NCBI GenBank assembly: GCA_016931035.1 | Contig: JAFGFN010000145.1 | Span: 1 to 43,591 of the forward strand | DNA: 43,591 nt | Direction of reading: 5' to 3' | From: Candidatus Sumerlaeota bacterium | GTDB lineage: Bacteria; Sumerlaeota; Sumerlaeia; UBA8349 | In this document: piece after piece, positions 1 to 7,716 of the stretch | How positions within the stretch are numbered: position 1 is the first letter of the stretch | Layout of the letters: each line of letters begins with the position of its first letter | Made by a program: the position numbers and the translations under genes | Notes under the pieces: model-generated | The model's input: the letters and a program-made list of their open reading frames with translations, nothing else | Databases searched by the model: none | Told to the model about the DNA's origin: nothing

Positions 1-111
1 ACACCCCCCGCGCGACCGCAAAAAACAAAAACCACCCCGCGTCCTACGCCACCCCTCGCTTTCCGTTTGGCGTGAAGGATCTCGGTGCCCTGGCGTTTCC
101 CGGCAATTCGC

Positions 112-140
112 TTGACTTGCCTTAGAGGGTACGGTATACG
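112..140 (+). promoter_or_regulatory. sigma-70-type promoter of the tRNA gene
   Basis: TTGACT at 112-117 and TATACG at 135-140 are separated by exactly 17 bases. This is the housekeeping-sigma layout, with 5/6 and 4/6 matches to consensus. It points at the tRNA that begins 94 bases downstream, so transcription would start near 147 with a 5' leader to be trimmed. RpoD, the expected user, is encoded in the same window. The call is by inspection only. Confidence 0.6.
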
Positions 141-233
141 GTCTAGTCCTTGTGTCGCCGAGGGAGAGAAATGCACTGCTGCCCGGAGCTGCAAGGGGCC
201 GGGACGCCGGCGGTTCAGGGGCCAAACGGGTGT

Positions 234-310
234 GGCGAGATAGCTCAGGTGGTTAGAGCGGTGGATTCATAACCCACAGGTCGGCGGTTCAAATCCGCCT
301 CTCGCTACCA
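234..310 (+). tRNA. tRNA with CAT anticodon (elongator Met, possibly Ile2)
   Basis: The 77-nt cloverleaf has a 7-bp acceptor stem (GGCGAGA / TCTCGCT), a GCTC/GAGC D-stem, anticodon loop TTCATAA, a GGCGG/CCGCC T-stem with loop TTCAAAT, and an encoded CCA end at 308-310. The acceptor begins with a G1-U72 wobble, and the last anticodon-stem pair is an A-C mismatch. The anticodon CAT fits elongator tRNA-Met. The same anticodon is used by tRNA-Ile2 after lysidine modification, which sequence reading cannot exclude. Initiator tRNA is less likely because no run of three G-C pairs borders the anticodon loop. Confidence 0.93.
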
Positions 311-319
311 ATCGATTTC

Positions 320-355
320 AAAGGACTTCGGTGCGTTCTGCGCCGGAGTCCTTTT
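320..355 (+). terminator. rho-independent terminator after the tRNA
   Basis: A nearly perfect hairpin starts 10 bases after the tRNA. AAGGACTTCGGTGC pairs with GCGCCGGAGTCCTT across a GTTCT loop (two G-T pairs), and the 3' arm runs into TTTT. It closes the tRNA transcript. Read on the other strand, its arm is also A/T-flanked, so it may help end the minus-strand operon that stops at 371. Confidence 0.75.
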
Positions 356-370
356 CGCTTATGGCGCTTC

Positions 371-1822
371 CTAACGCGCGGGTCGGACACGTTCCCCCTC
401 GAGGGCGAGAGACTCGGGGCCTTGGCCTACCCAGCTCGAGACTCGCTGCGGCCGTTCGGAAGAAGGAGCATGCGCCCCGGCCAGTGCCGACGGTTGGATG
501 ACGACGGCCGACGCGAAAAAGGCATACTCCCCTCGGAGCGATTCGCGCGATAGACACTCCGACAACGGAGAGAGAGGCACGGCGCGGCTGAAGTCGGGCG
601 TCGCAAGAGGATTGGTTCTCCGAGAGCTCCGTCCTTTCCCGAGGACCCATGCGATCGTGCCCATCGTCCCGTTGAGACGTTCGTATTCGGCGATGCGTCG
701 ATATCCGGCGCCGTAGACGGGATCGGTTCGTTTCGCGAGGCGTGCGTGGGCGGCGTTGAGTCGATTCTTGAGAAGCCATTTCGACGCGACCCACTGGGCA
801 AAGCCCTCGGCCAGGACCTGGTCCGTGAGATCGACGCCGTTCTCGAATTCCCAAAGGTGCGCGTACTCGTGCGCGGCGGTTTCGAGAAACGCCGTGACGG
901 GAAGATGATCGAGGATCAGGATGACAGGGCGCGGAGAGTCGGGCAGGGGGCGGGTGGCAAACACGCCCAGCTCTCGCAGGCGGGTCTCGTCCCGGTCGAA
1001 CGATCTCGAAGAGGCGGGCGCCTCGGTGTGGCCCGACACCAGAGCGATCGACGCGCCGTCGGCCAACGCGAGGTCGAAGGGCGTCCGCACGCTCAGGCCG
1101 TGGCGCGAGGCCAGATAGCGGATCGTTCGCTCGAGGAGGTCCTTGGCTTGGTCCATGTCGCCGACGGCGCTACGGGTGCAAGGGCCGCACGTGCGTCGGC
1201 CGTCGGGCAGGATCGCCCCATCGCCGGCGAGAGGCCGGCCGCAGAAGTCGCACCGGTCTTTCCGGGCGATGCACGTCTCGCAGAACTTGCCTTCGAGAAA
1301 CTCGATCTTGTAGTATTTCCCGACAATCAGGGCCCCGCACGCATCGCAGCGTTCGGCCTTCTTGAGACATCGAGCGCAAAGCAGATGGCCTTCGACCTCC
1401 CGCAGGTCGGGGTAGGGTCTGCCGCACGCCTCGCACTTGGGTTTCTCTTCCATGCATTTCTTGCAGAAACCTCGAATCGACGGATCGTCTTTGGCGGGAT
1501 AGTAGGTCCCGAGCAGCACGTCGCCGCAATTGGCGCAGCGTCCCGCGCGTTCGGCGCAGATCTCGCAAACGGCTTCGCCCAGGTAACCGTAGCGGCTTCC
1601 CTTGAAGGGCATTCCGCAACCCGGGCAATGGGGATAGCGGGCGTAGCAGTCCGCGCAAGCCGCTCGGTCCTCGACGCGATAGAATTCCCCGTGGACGGCC
1701 CTGTTGCAGATCTCGCAACGCGGACGTTTCTCGTCTGGCGCGCCGACAGCGCTAGGGAGAGACACTGCGCAGACGACGGCGAGAAGAAAGAGAGTCGATG
1801 GCGAGGGAAAGGGGGATTTCAG
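371..1822 (-). CDS. exported LIM-type zinc-finger protein with DA1-like zinc peptidase domain
   Basis: With a CTG start at 1822 the product is 483 residues. Residues 1-27 form a signal peptide (KSPFPSPSTLFLLAVVCA, then an AVGA-like cleavage site). The usual GTG at 1765 would delete it. GGGAG at 1831-1835 lies 8 bases before the CTG, and no ATG, GTG or TTG is available upstream in frame. Residues about 35-215 hold tandem CxxC pairs spaced as in about three LIM domains. A helical domain follows with HEYAH (H318, E319, H322) and a downstream E339 in LAEGFAQW. This is the HExxH...E layout and spacing of plant DA1 peptidases, which also follow LIM domains. The last ~90 residues have unusual composition and may be an unrelated tail. 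It lies 123 bases downstream of the kinase gene on the same strand. The substrate is unknown; an extracytoplasmic peptidase is inferred. Confidence 0.8.
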   Translation of the reverse strand: MKSPFPSPSTLFLLAVVCAVSLPSAVGAPDEKRPRCEICNRAVHGEFYRVEDRAACADCYARYPHCPGCGMPFKGSRYGYLGEAVCEICAERAGRCANCGDVLLGTYYPAKDDPSIRGFCKKCMEEKPKCEACGRPYPDLREVEGHLLCARCLKKAERCDACGALIVGKYYKIEFLEGKFCETCIARKDRCDFCGRPLAGDGAILPDGRRTCGPCTRSAVGDMDQAKDLLERTIRYLASRHGLSVRTPFDLALADGASIALVSGHTEAPASSRSFDRDETRLRELGVFATRPLPDSPRPVILILDHLPVTAFLETAAHEYAHLWEFENGVDLTDQVLAEGFAQWVASKWLLKNRLNAAHARLAKRTDPVYGAGYRRIAEYERLNGTMGTIAWVLGKGRSSRRTNPLATPDFSRAVPLSPLSECLSRESLRGEYAFFASAVVIQPSALAGAHAPSSERPQRVSSWVGQGPESLALEGERVRPAR

Positions 1823-1945
1823 GGTGTCGTCTCCCGGGACACGGTTGGGGTGTTCGCGAGTGCCGCTCGGCCGCGCTCGGACTTCGGCTCGAGGCGTGCG
1901 CGTTCTCTATTGTACCCGGCAACGCGCGTCGCGTTCAACGGCATC

Positions 1946-4441
1946 CTAGCCTTCGATGGCCTCGCGGACCTCGTGCCCCAGGCCTCGCAAGTTGAAGGGC
2001 TTCTGGACAAAGTGGACGCCCTCTTCCAGGACGCCTTGGAGGACAATGACGTTGGACGTGTATCCGGACATGAACAAGACCTTGAGTCCCGGTCTTACGG
2101 CGTGAATCCGGTCCCTCAAATCGGTCCCCTTCATTCCGGGCATGATCACGTCGGTCACAAGGAGGTCGATCGCCACTTCGGGCTTCTCGGCCAGCCTGAG
2201 CGCCTCGTCGGGGGACTCGGCGACGAGGACCGTGTATCCGAGCGTCTCGAGCATCTTGGCGGTCATCCGGCGCACCATTTCGTCGTCCTCGACGAGAAGG
2301 ATGATCTCGTCGCCGGAAGCGACCAGGTTTTCCTCCTCTTCCCCGACCGCTTCGGCCTCTTTCTCGATCCTGGGGAGGTAGACCCGGAATGTGGTTCCCT
2401 TCCTCGGCTCGCTGTACACGTCGATCAGGCCGCTGTTCTGTTTGACGATTCCGTAGACGGTGGCCAGACCGAGTCCCGTGCCTTTGCCCACGTCCTTTGT
2501 CGTGAAGAAGGGCTCGAACACGTGAGAAAGGGTCTCTTTCTCCATTCCAATCCCCGTGTCGCTTACGGTCAGCAGGACGTAGCGGCCGGGAACGGCGTCG
2601 AGGTGGTTCTGGCAGAAGGCGTCGTCGAGAACGACGTTCGCCGTCTCGATAGTCAGAGTCCCCCCGTCGGGCATGGCGTCGCGGGCGTTGACGGCCAGGT
2701 TCATCAGGATTTGGTCGAGTTGCGAGTTGTCGAAGTTGACCATCCCCAGCCGCTCTTCCGGCAGGAAGCGTAGAAGAACATCTTCCCCGATCAATCGCGC
2801 GAGCGTCGATCGGGTGTCGCGGATCAGATAGTTGAGGTTGACGGGCCTGGGAACGATGATCTGTTTTCTGGAGAACGCGAGGAGTTGGCGGGTGATGTCG
2901 CGCGATCGCGTGGCGGCCTTTTCGATTTCCTTCACGTCGTCGAGAAGCGGATTGCCCGGAAGAAGGTCGGCCTCGAGCAACTCGGAATAGCCAAGAATGA
3001 CGTTGAGCATGTTGTTGAAATCGTGGGCGACGCCGCCCGCGAGTCGGCCGACGCATTCCATCTTCTGGGCCAGCGCGAGCCGGGTCTCGAGCCTCTCCTT
3101 CTCCTCTTCCGCGCGCTTGCTCTCGGTCAAATCGGTGACGAAGGAGAACGCGAATCCCTCGCCCCGGAATTCGACGAACGTGGTGGTGACCTGGACGGGG
3201 ACGATCGTGCCGTCCTTGTGCCGGTAGAGGCTCTCGACGGTGGCGGAGCCTCGGTCTCGCAAGTCTCGTCGATGCTCTGTCCAGTCCTCGGGACGCAGCC
3301 GTCCTTCGATCTCGAACGTGGACATGCCGCGGATTTCTTCCTGCGTGTACCCAAGCAACCGGCATCCGTAGTTGTTGGCCCGGACGATCTTCGCGTCCGG
3401 CCCGACCAAGTAGATGGCGATGGAGGCGCGGTCGACGCAGACCTGCGTCATGCGCAGCGTGTCTTCCATCTCCTTCTGTTCCGTGATGTCCTCGACGCAG
3501 CCGAGGATCCCTTTGATCTCGCCCGAGGCGTCGCGCATCGGGATCTTGCTCGTGCGAACCCAGCGACGCACTCCATCCGAGGTCAGGTACGGTTCCTCGA
3601 AGAAGAGCTTCGGGATTCCGGTCTCGATGATTTCGGCGTCGTCCTTGCGATACAGCTCGGCGTACTCGCCCCAAGGCATCTGCGAGTCGTCCATGCCGAC
3701 GATCCGATCGAGCGACTCCAGACCCGCGTCCTTGAGGAAACCGCTGTTGCAGCCCAGATATCTCAGGTCGCGGTCTTTCCAGAAGACGCGAACCGGAATC
3801 GTGTCCAGAACGTCGCGGAGCATCTGTTGCGATTCTTTCAGGGCTTCCTCGGCGGCCTTATGTTCCGTAACGTCGCGCGAAATGCCCAGGATGCCGACGA
3901 TGTTGCCGTCCCGGTCTCGCAGGGGCATCTTCGTGGTGGACGCCCACGTCTCGCGGCCGTCGGGCCACGTCTCCTTCTCCTCGAAATTCACGAGAGGGCG
4001 GCCCGTGCGAATGATCTCCTGTTCGTCGTTGTACGCTTGGCGCGCGTGTTCCTCGGTAAAGAAGTCGAAATCGATTTTGTCGACCGCCTGTTCGGGGCTC
4101 TCCAGGCCAAACCGAGTCGCCTGTGCCTTGCTGATTCGCAGAAACCGGCTGTCGCGGTCCTTGAAGTAGATGTGGTCGGGAACGACTCCCATCAGGAAAG
4201 TCATCAAGTACTGTTCTCTGGCCAACGCCTCTTCGGCTTCTTGTCGGGCGGCGATCTCGCCTTCGAATTCCGCCGTGCAACCCTCGATGTGCTCGAACAG
4301 CCGGTTCATCTCTCCGGCCAATCCGGCGAAAGGATCGTCGTCGTCTCCGGGCGCGATGCGAACGGAGCGATCTCCTTGCGAGACCTTCTTGATCGCGTCG
4401 ATCATGGCGCGTATGCGATCGGTCTTGGGTCGACTGGCCAT
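1946..4441 (-). CDS. three-PAS hybrid sensor histidine kinase (cytoplasmic)
   Basis: The product is 831 residues with no membrane segment. Residues 1-60 look like a HAMP-type helical linker. Three PAS domains follow at about 75-200, 205-325 and 330-445, each ending in the DIT/DVT-E-K type PAC motif. The kinase core has an H-box GVAHDFNN with H473, an N-box NLAVNARDAM with N586, a G1 box SDTGIGM near 627, and GTGLGLATVYG. A receiver domain from 712 to the end has acidic residues at 719-720, phospho-acceptor D764 (LLVTDVIMPG), SGYT and the KPF lysine. The class autophosphorylates and passes phosphate to its own receiver, then usually to an Hpt protein; none is encoded nearby. The signal is unknown. 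It starts with ATG at 4441, 10 bases after a small candidate ORF. Confidence 0.93.
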   Translation of the reverse strand: MASRPKTDRIRAMIDAIKKVSQGDRSVRIAPGDDDDPFAGLAGEMNRLFEHIEGCTAEFEGEIAARQEAEEALAREQYLMTFLMGVVPDHIYFKDRDSRFLRISKAQATRFGLESPEQAVDKIDFDFFTEEHARQAYNDEQEIIRTGRPLVNFEEKETWPDGRETWASTTKMPLRDRDGNIVGILGISRDVTEHKAAEEALKESQQMLRDVLDTIPVRVFWKDRDLRYLGCNSGFLKDAGLESLDRIVGMDDSQMPWGEYAELYRKDDAEIIETGIPKLFFEEPYLTSDGVRRWVRTSKIPMRDASGEIKGILGCVEDITEQKEMEDTLRMTQVCVDRASIAIYLVGPDAKIVRANNYGCRLLGYTQEEIRGMSTFEIEGRLRPEDWTEHRRDLRDRGSATVESLYRHKDGTIVPVQVTTTFVEFRGEGFAFSFVTDLTESKRAEEEKERLETRLALAQKMECVGRLAGGVAHDFNNMLNVILGYSELLEADLLPGNPLLDDVKEIEKAATRSRDITRQLLAFSRKQIIVPRPVNLNYLIRDTRSTLARLIGEDVLLRFLPEERLGMVNFDNSQLDQILMNLAVNARDAMPDGGTLTIETANVVLDDAFCQNHLDAVPGRYVLLTVSDTGIGMEKETLSHVFEPFFTTKDVGKGTGLGLATVYGIVKQNSGLIDVYSEPRKGTTFRVYLPRIEKEAEAVGEEEENLVASGDEIILLVEDDEMVRRMTAKMLETLGYTVLVAESPDEALRLAEKPEVAIDLLVTDVIMPGMKGTDLRDRIHAVRPGLKVLFMSGYTSNVIVLQGVLEEGVHFVQKPFNLRGLGHEVREAIEG

Positions 4442-4450
4442 GTCTATCGC

Positions 4451-4780
4451 TCACGAGCGAAAACGTACGTATCGGAGCCGGGTACGCCCGACGCCGCTAA
4501 AACCTGCTCGAAGCGTCGTTTCCGCTTCGAGCCGACGTTGAGACGGGGAACCGGATCCTCCGTTGCGGCAAAGCAGCAGACGCCTTTCGTCGGCCAGGCG
4601 CCGGACACGTCTGCTCGTTTGCAGCGGAGAAACGCGAAGGACCTCGAATCGGGGTCCTGTCCCCCCTCTCGCGCAGGGACAGCCGTGAACCTCCTGCTCT
4701 CCCTCACTTAGGAGTATCGACAGGATTCGTGCCCGGGATGAGTCCGCACAAGTTCGGCGGTCTTCCGCGTTCCACGTCAT
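4451..4780 (-). CDS. possible small winged-helix (ArsR/MarR-like) protein
   Basis: This 109-residue frame bridges the purine permease and the hybrid kinase. Its ATG at 4780 overlaps the permease TGA as ATGA, and its stop lies 9 bases before the kinase ATG. Residues about 14-30 (SRARILSILLSEGE) resemble the first helix of ArsR-type regulators. Residues about 48-72 (EVLRVSPLQTSRRVRRLADE) resemble a recognition-helix region. The remainder is Arg-rich and matches no family I know, and third-position GC is not as strong as in its neighbours. If it is not a gene, the 335 bases between permease and kinase are otherwise empty. The start/stop packing is the best evidence for translation. Confidence 0.35.
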   Translation of the reverse strand: MTWNAEDRRTCADSSRARILSILLSEGEQEVHGCPCARGGTGPRFEVLRVSPLQTSRRVRRLADERRLLLCRNGGSGSPSQRRLEAETTLRAGFSGVGRTRLRYVRFRS

Positions 4781-6078
4781 TCAAAGGCGAAATACAAGGC
4801 AAACGCCGCGGCGGCGCCGTACATCAACGGATGCACGTCGCGGAACCGCAGAGAAAGAACCTTGATCGCGACATAGGCGACGAATCCGTACCCGATGCCG
4901 TGCGAAATCGAATACGTGAACGGAATCGCGATCAGCGTCACGAACGCCGGGATCGCCGTGTCGAACTTCCCGAAATCGATGCGGGCGATCTGGGCGCACA
5001 TCAGGAAACCGATCAGGATCAGGGCGGGAGAGGTGGCCGCGCCGGGAACGAGGCCGATCACGGGAGCCAGGAAGATCGACAGGAGAAACAGAATGCCGAC
5101 GAAGACGCTGTGAAGTCCGGTCCGCGCCCCCTCGGCGACACCCGCGGCGGACTCGATGTAGGAGGTGACGGAGCTGGCTCCGAACGCGCCGCCGATCGAG
5201 GCGCTCAAGGAATCGACGATCAACAATCGGCGCAGTCCGAGGATTCGTCCGTCGGGCGCCTCCAACTCGGCCTGTCCCGCGATGGCGGTGGCCGTCCCCA
5301 TCGTGTCGAAGAAATCGACCAACAAGAACGAGAGAAGAAGCGGCAAGAGAGAGAGTTTCATCGCGCCGCGCCAGTCGGCCTGGAACGCCGCCTCGAAACT
5401 CGGCGCCGCCATCCGGAAGGAACCGAAATCGACAAGGCGGAACGGAGGAAGCGCCGCCACGATGGTCGTCAGGACGATGCCGGCGACAAAGGCGCCGTGG
5501 AAACGGCGCGAGACCAGGAAAGCCGTAACGAGAAGACCGATGCCGGCGACCGCGGCCTGAGCCTGTGCGAAACTGCCGTTGGTGATCGGCGGGCCATCGG
5601 GAAGACCGCGGACGACAATCCCTCCGTTGATGAGGCCGATCAGAGCGATGAAGAGCCCGATCCCCCCGCCGATGGCGACGCGCAGGTCGCGCGGAATGGC
5701 CAGGAGCACGCTTTCGCGCAGCCCCAAGAGAACAAGGACTAGGACAATGATCCCTTCGAGGACGACCAGGCCCATGGCGATCTGCCAAGAACCCGCTTTG
5801 GGAACGACTTGGTAAGCGAGAACCGCGTTCAACCCCATCCCGCTCGCCAGAGCGAGAGGGAAATTCGCGACGAGTCCCATCAGGATGCAGCAGATGCCGG
5901 CGGCGGCGGCCGTGCAGGCGATGGCCGAATGGAACGGGACGCCGGCGGCCCTTAGAATCCCGGGGTTGGCCGCCAGAATGTAGGCCATGGTCAGGAACGT
6001 GGCCAACGACGCGCGCAATTCGGTCGGGACCGTCGTGCCGCGCTCTTTGAGGTGGAAGAAACGGTCAAGAATCGCCAT
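4777..6078 (-). CDS. AzgA-like purine (adenine/guanine/hypoxanthine) permease
   Basis: The product is 433 residues with about 12-14 hydrophobic segments. It matches the AzgA branch of nucleobase permeases from its first residues (FFHLKERGTT...E). Family signatures are FLTMAYILAANP near residue 30, GMGLNAVLAY near 80, LLVDFFDTMGT near 255, and GASSVTSYIESAAGVAEGARTG near 310. These proteins import purine bases by proton symport at the inner membrane. AAGGAG lies 8 bases before the ATG. The gene follows glyA by 51 bases, and its stop overlaps the next candidate start. Length is typical. I see no purine riboswitch in the short gap upstream. The exact base transported cannot be read from sequence. 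Confidence 0.92.
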   Translation of the reverse strand: MAILDRFFHLKERGTTVPTELRASLATFLTMAYILAANPGILRAAGVPFHSAIACTAAAAGICCILMGLVANFPLALASGMGLNAVLAYQVVPKAGSWQIAMGLVVLEGIIVLVLVLLGLRESVLLAIPRDLRVAIGGGIGLFIALIGLINGGIVVRGLPDGPPITNGSFAQAQAAVAGIGLLVTAFLVSRRFHGAFVAGIVLTTIVAALPPFRLVDFGSFRMAAPSFEAAFQADWRGAMKLSLLPLLLSFLLVDFFDTMGTATAIAGQAELEAPDGRILGLRRLLIVDSLSASIGGAFGASSVTSYIESAAGVAEGARTGLHSVFVGILFLLSIFLAPVIGLVPGAATSPALILIGFLMCAQIARIDFGKFDTAIPAFVTLIAIPFTYSISHGIGYGFVAYVAIKVLSLRFRDVHPLMYGAAAAFALYFAFE

Positions 6079-6129
6079 CGTTTGGATCTCCTTTTCTAGA
6101 GATGAACCAACCGAACAGCCAACTCTCTC

Positions 6130-7650
6130 CTATCCTTGGAAGTGCTTGCGAAGGAACTCGACGTCGAGCTCGGGATAGACCGGATAGCGCTTCAAGAGCG
6201 CCTGGACGCGCTCGCGGGCCTGGTCTTTCGCCGCGGAATCGATCGTGTACTTGGCCTGGCTCGTCTTGCCGGCGCTCGGCCCCTTCTCGATTGTCGTGGG
6301 GCGCGTGCTCGCGAGGACGATCTTGAGAATCGAGGCGATCTCCTTCATCTCCGCCTCGCCCATGCCCAGTGTCGTCACGGCGGGCGTCCCGATCCGCAGG
6401 CCGCTCGTGTACCACGGGCCGTTCGGATCGTAGGGAAGCGAGTTGCGGTTGAGAGTGATGCCCGACTCGCGCACGGCGCTCTCGGCCTGACGTCCCGTGA
6501 GGCCGAACGGCCGAACGTCGATCAGCATCAGATGGTTGTCGGTTCCGCCGGTGGCGAGGGTCATTCCCTCGTTCACGCAGGCCGCGGCCAGGGCGCGGGC
6601 GTTCTCGACGATCTTTCGCGCGTAGTCGCGGAACTCGGGCCGATTCGCCTCGATGAGGGCGACGGCCTTGGCCGCGCTGACGTGGGGCAGCGGGCCGCCG
6701 ATCACCAGCGGACACCCCTTGTCCACATGCTCGGCGAACTCCTCTTTGCAGAGAATCAGACCGCCGCGCGGGCCGCGCAGGGTCTTGTGGGTCGTGGTAG
6801 TCACGACGTGCGCAAAGGGGATCGGATTCGAGTCGCCCTCGAACACGCCGCCGGCGACCAGACCCGCGAAGTGCGCCATGTCCACCATGAGAACGGCGTC
6901 GACCGCGTCGGCGATCGCGCGCAGACGGCGGAAGTCGATCGCGCGCGGATAGGCGCTGTAGCCCGCCAGGAGGATCAGAGGACGGATCTCTTTGGCCATG
7001 CGCTCGATCTCGTCGTAGTCCATCAACCCCGTCTCGCGGTTCACGCTGTAGGTGGTCGCGTCGAACATCTGGGCCGAGACGTTGAACCGGTAACCGTGGG
7101 TCAGGTGTCCGCCCGAGTAGTAGTCCATACCGAGGAGCTTTTGATTGCCGACGCGATTGCGAAGCCGGTTCCAGTCCTCCTGCGAGAGATGGGTCGGATT
7201 GGTGTCGCCGATCTCTTCGAGCGCGGGAACGCTCACGCGGGCGTTCAGGATCGCCCAGTAGGCGATCAGGTTGGCGTCGGCGCCGCTGTGGGGCTGGACG
7301 TAGGCGTGTTCGGCGCCGAAGAGTTTGCACGCCTCGGCGCAGGCGAGCGACTCGACGGCATCGACGTTGTCGCAGCCCGCGTAGTTTCGATGGCCCGGGA
7401 ACCCTTCGGCGTACTTGTCGGTCAGGAGATTTCCCATCGCCAGCTGCGTCGAGAGCGAACAGTAGTTCTCGCTGGCGATGAGCTTGAGGTTCGACCGTTG
7501 ATCCACCAGTTCCTGAACGATCGACCCCGCGACCGCGGGCGAGACCTTGGCGATCTCGGTCAAGTTGGCGATATACCCCAGGAACCCGGCGTCGATCTTG
7601 TCGGGCGGAGTCTGGGCCAAATAAGATGCAATCGAGTCGGATATGACCAT
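6130..7650 (-). CDS. glyA: serine hydroxymethyltransferase, long form
   Basis: The enzyme interconverts serine and glycine while charging tetrahydrofolate with a one-carbon unit; it is PLP-dependent and cytoplasmic. Start ATG 7650 is chosen because AAGGAG sits 7 bases upstream. A longer frame to 7716 only adds a low-complexity Ser/Thr/Arg leader. Signatures are SNLKLIASENY, NKYAEG-like TDKYAEGFPGHRNYAGC, PHSGADAN, GGHLTHG and the PLP lysine in TTTTHKTLRGPRGG near residue 287. At 506 residues it is longer than the usual ~420. About 35 extra residues lie between AYWAIL and GMDYYSGGHLTHG, and the C-terminus is longer; similar long forms are known from chlamydiae and spirochaetes. It sits between rhaA (67 bases upstream) and the purine permease, which fits one-carbon and purine metabolism. 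Confidence 0.95.
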   Translation of the reverse strand: MVISDSIASYLAQTPPDKIDAGFLGYIANLTEIAKVSPAVAGSIVQELVDQRSNLKLIASENYCSLSTQLAMGNLLTDKYAEGFPGHRNYAGCDNVDAVESLACAEACKLFGAEHAYVQPHSGADANLIAYWAILNARVSVPALEEIGDTNPTHLSQEDWNRLRNRVGNQKLLGMDYYSGGHLTHGYRFNVSAQMFDATTYSVNRETGLMDYDEIERMAKEIRPLILLAGYSAYPRAIDFRRLRAIADAVDAVLMVDMAHFAGLVAGGVFEGDSNPIPFAHVVTTTTHKTLRGPRGGLILCKEEFAEHVDKGCPLVIGGPLPHVSAAKAVALIEANRPEFRDYARKIVENARALAAACVNEGMTLATGGTDNHLMLIDVRPFGLTGRQAESAVRESGITLNRNSLPYDPNGPWYTSGLRIGTPAVTTLGMGEAEMKEIASILKIVLASTRPTTIEKGPSAGKTSQAKYTIDSAAKDQARERVQALLKRYPVYPELDVEFLRKHFQG

Positions 7651-7659
7651 CTCTCTCTC

Positions 7660-7713
7660 CTTCTCTCTCGTGCTCGTAATCGTGCTCGTACTCCTACTCA
7701 TACTCGAACGATC
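7660..7713. repeat. degenerate 6/12-base microrepeat between rhaA and glyA
   Basis: The spacer between rhaA and glyA consists largely of iterations of CTCGTA / CTCGTG-type hexamers (TCGTGCTCGTAATCG, then TCGTGCTCGTACTCC, then TACTCATACTCG). It lies just upstream of the glyA Shine-Dalgarno site. No hairpin or binding site is obvious. Comparable degenerate iterations occur at 43104-43184 and 25178-25213. Confidence 0.6.
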
Positions 7714-7716
7714 CAC

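Noticed and set aside
371..640. Frameshift near the C-terminus of the LIM/DA1-like protein
   Set aside because: The tail composition is odd, but neither alternative frame restores recognisable family sequence, so a frameshift cannot be supported.
746..2773. A 675-codon plus-strand open frame antisense to the peptidase and kinase genes
   Set aside because: It is a GC-rich shadow; its translation lacks any domain and the minus-strand genes explain the region completely. Similar antisense frames at 12044-14251, 15735-18707 and 39547-41622 were rejected for the same reason.
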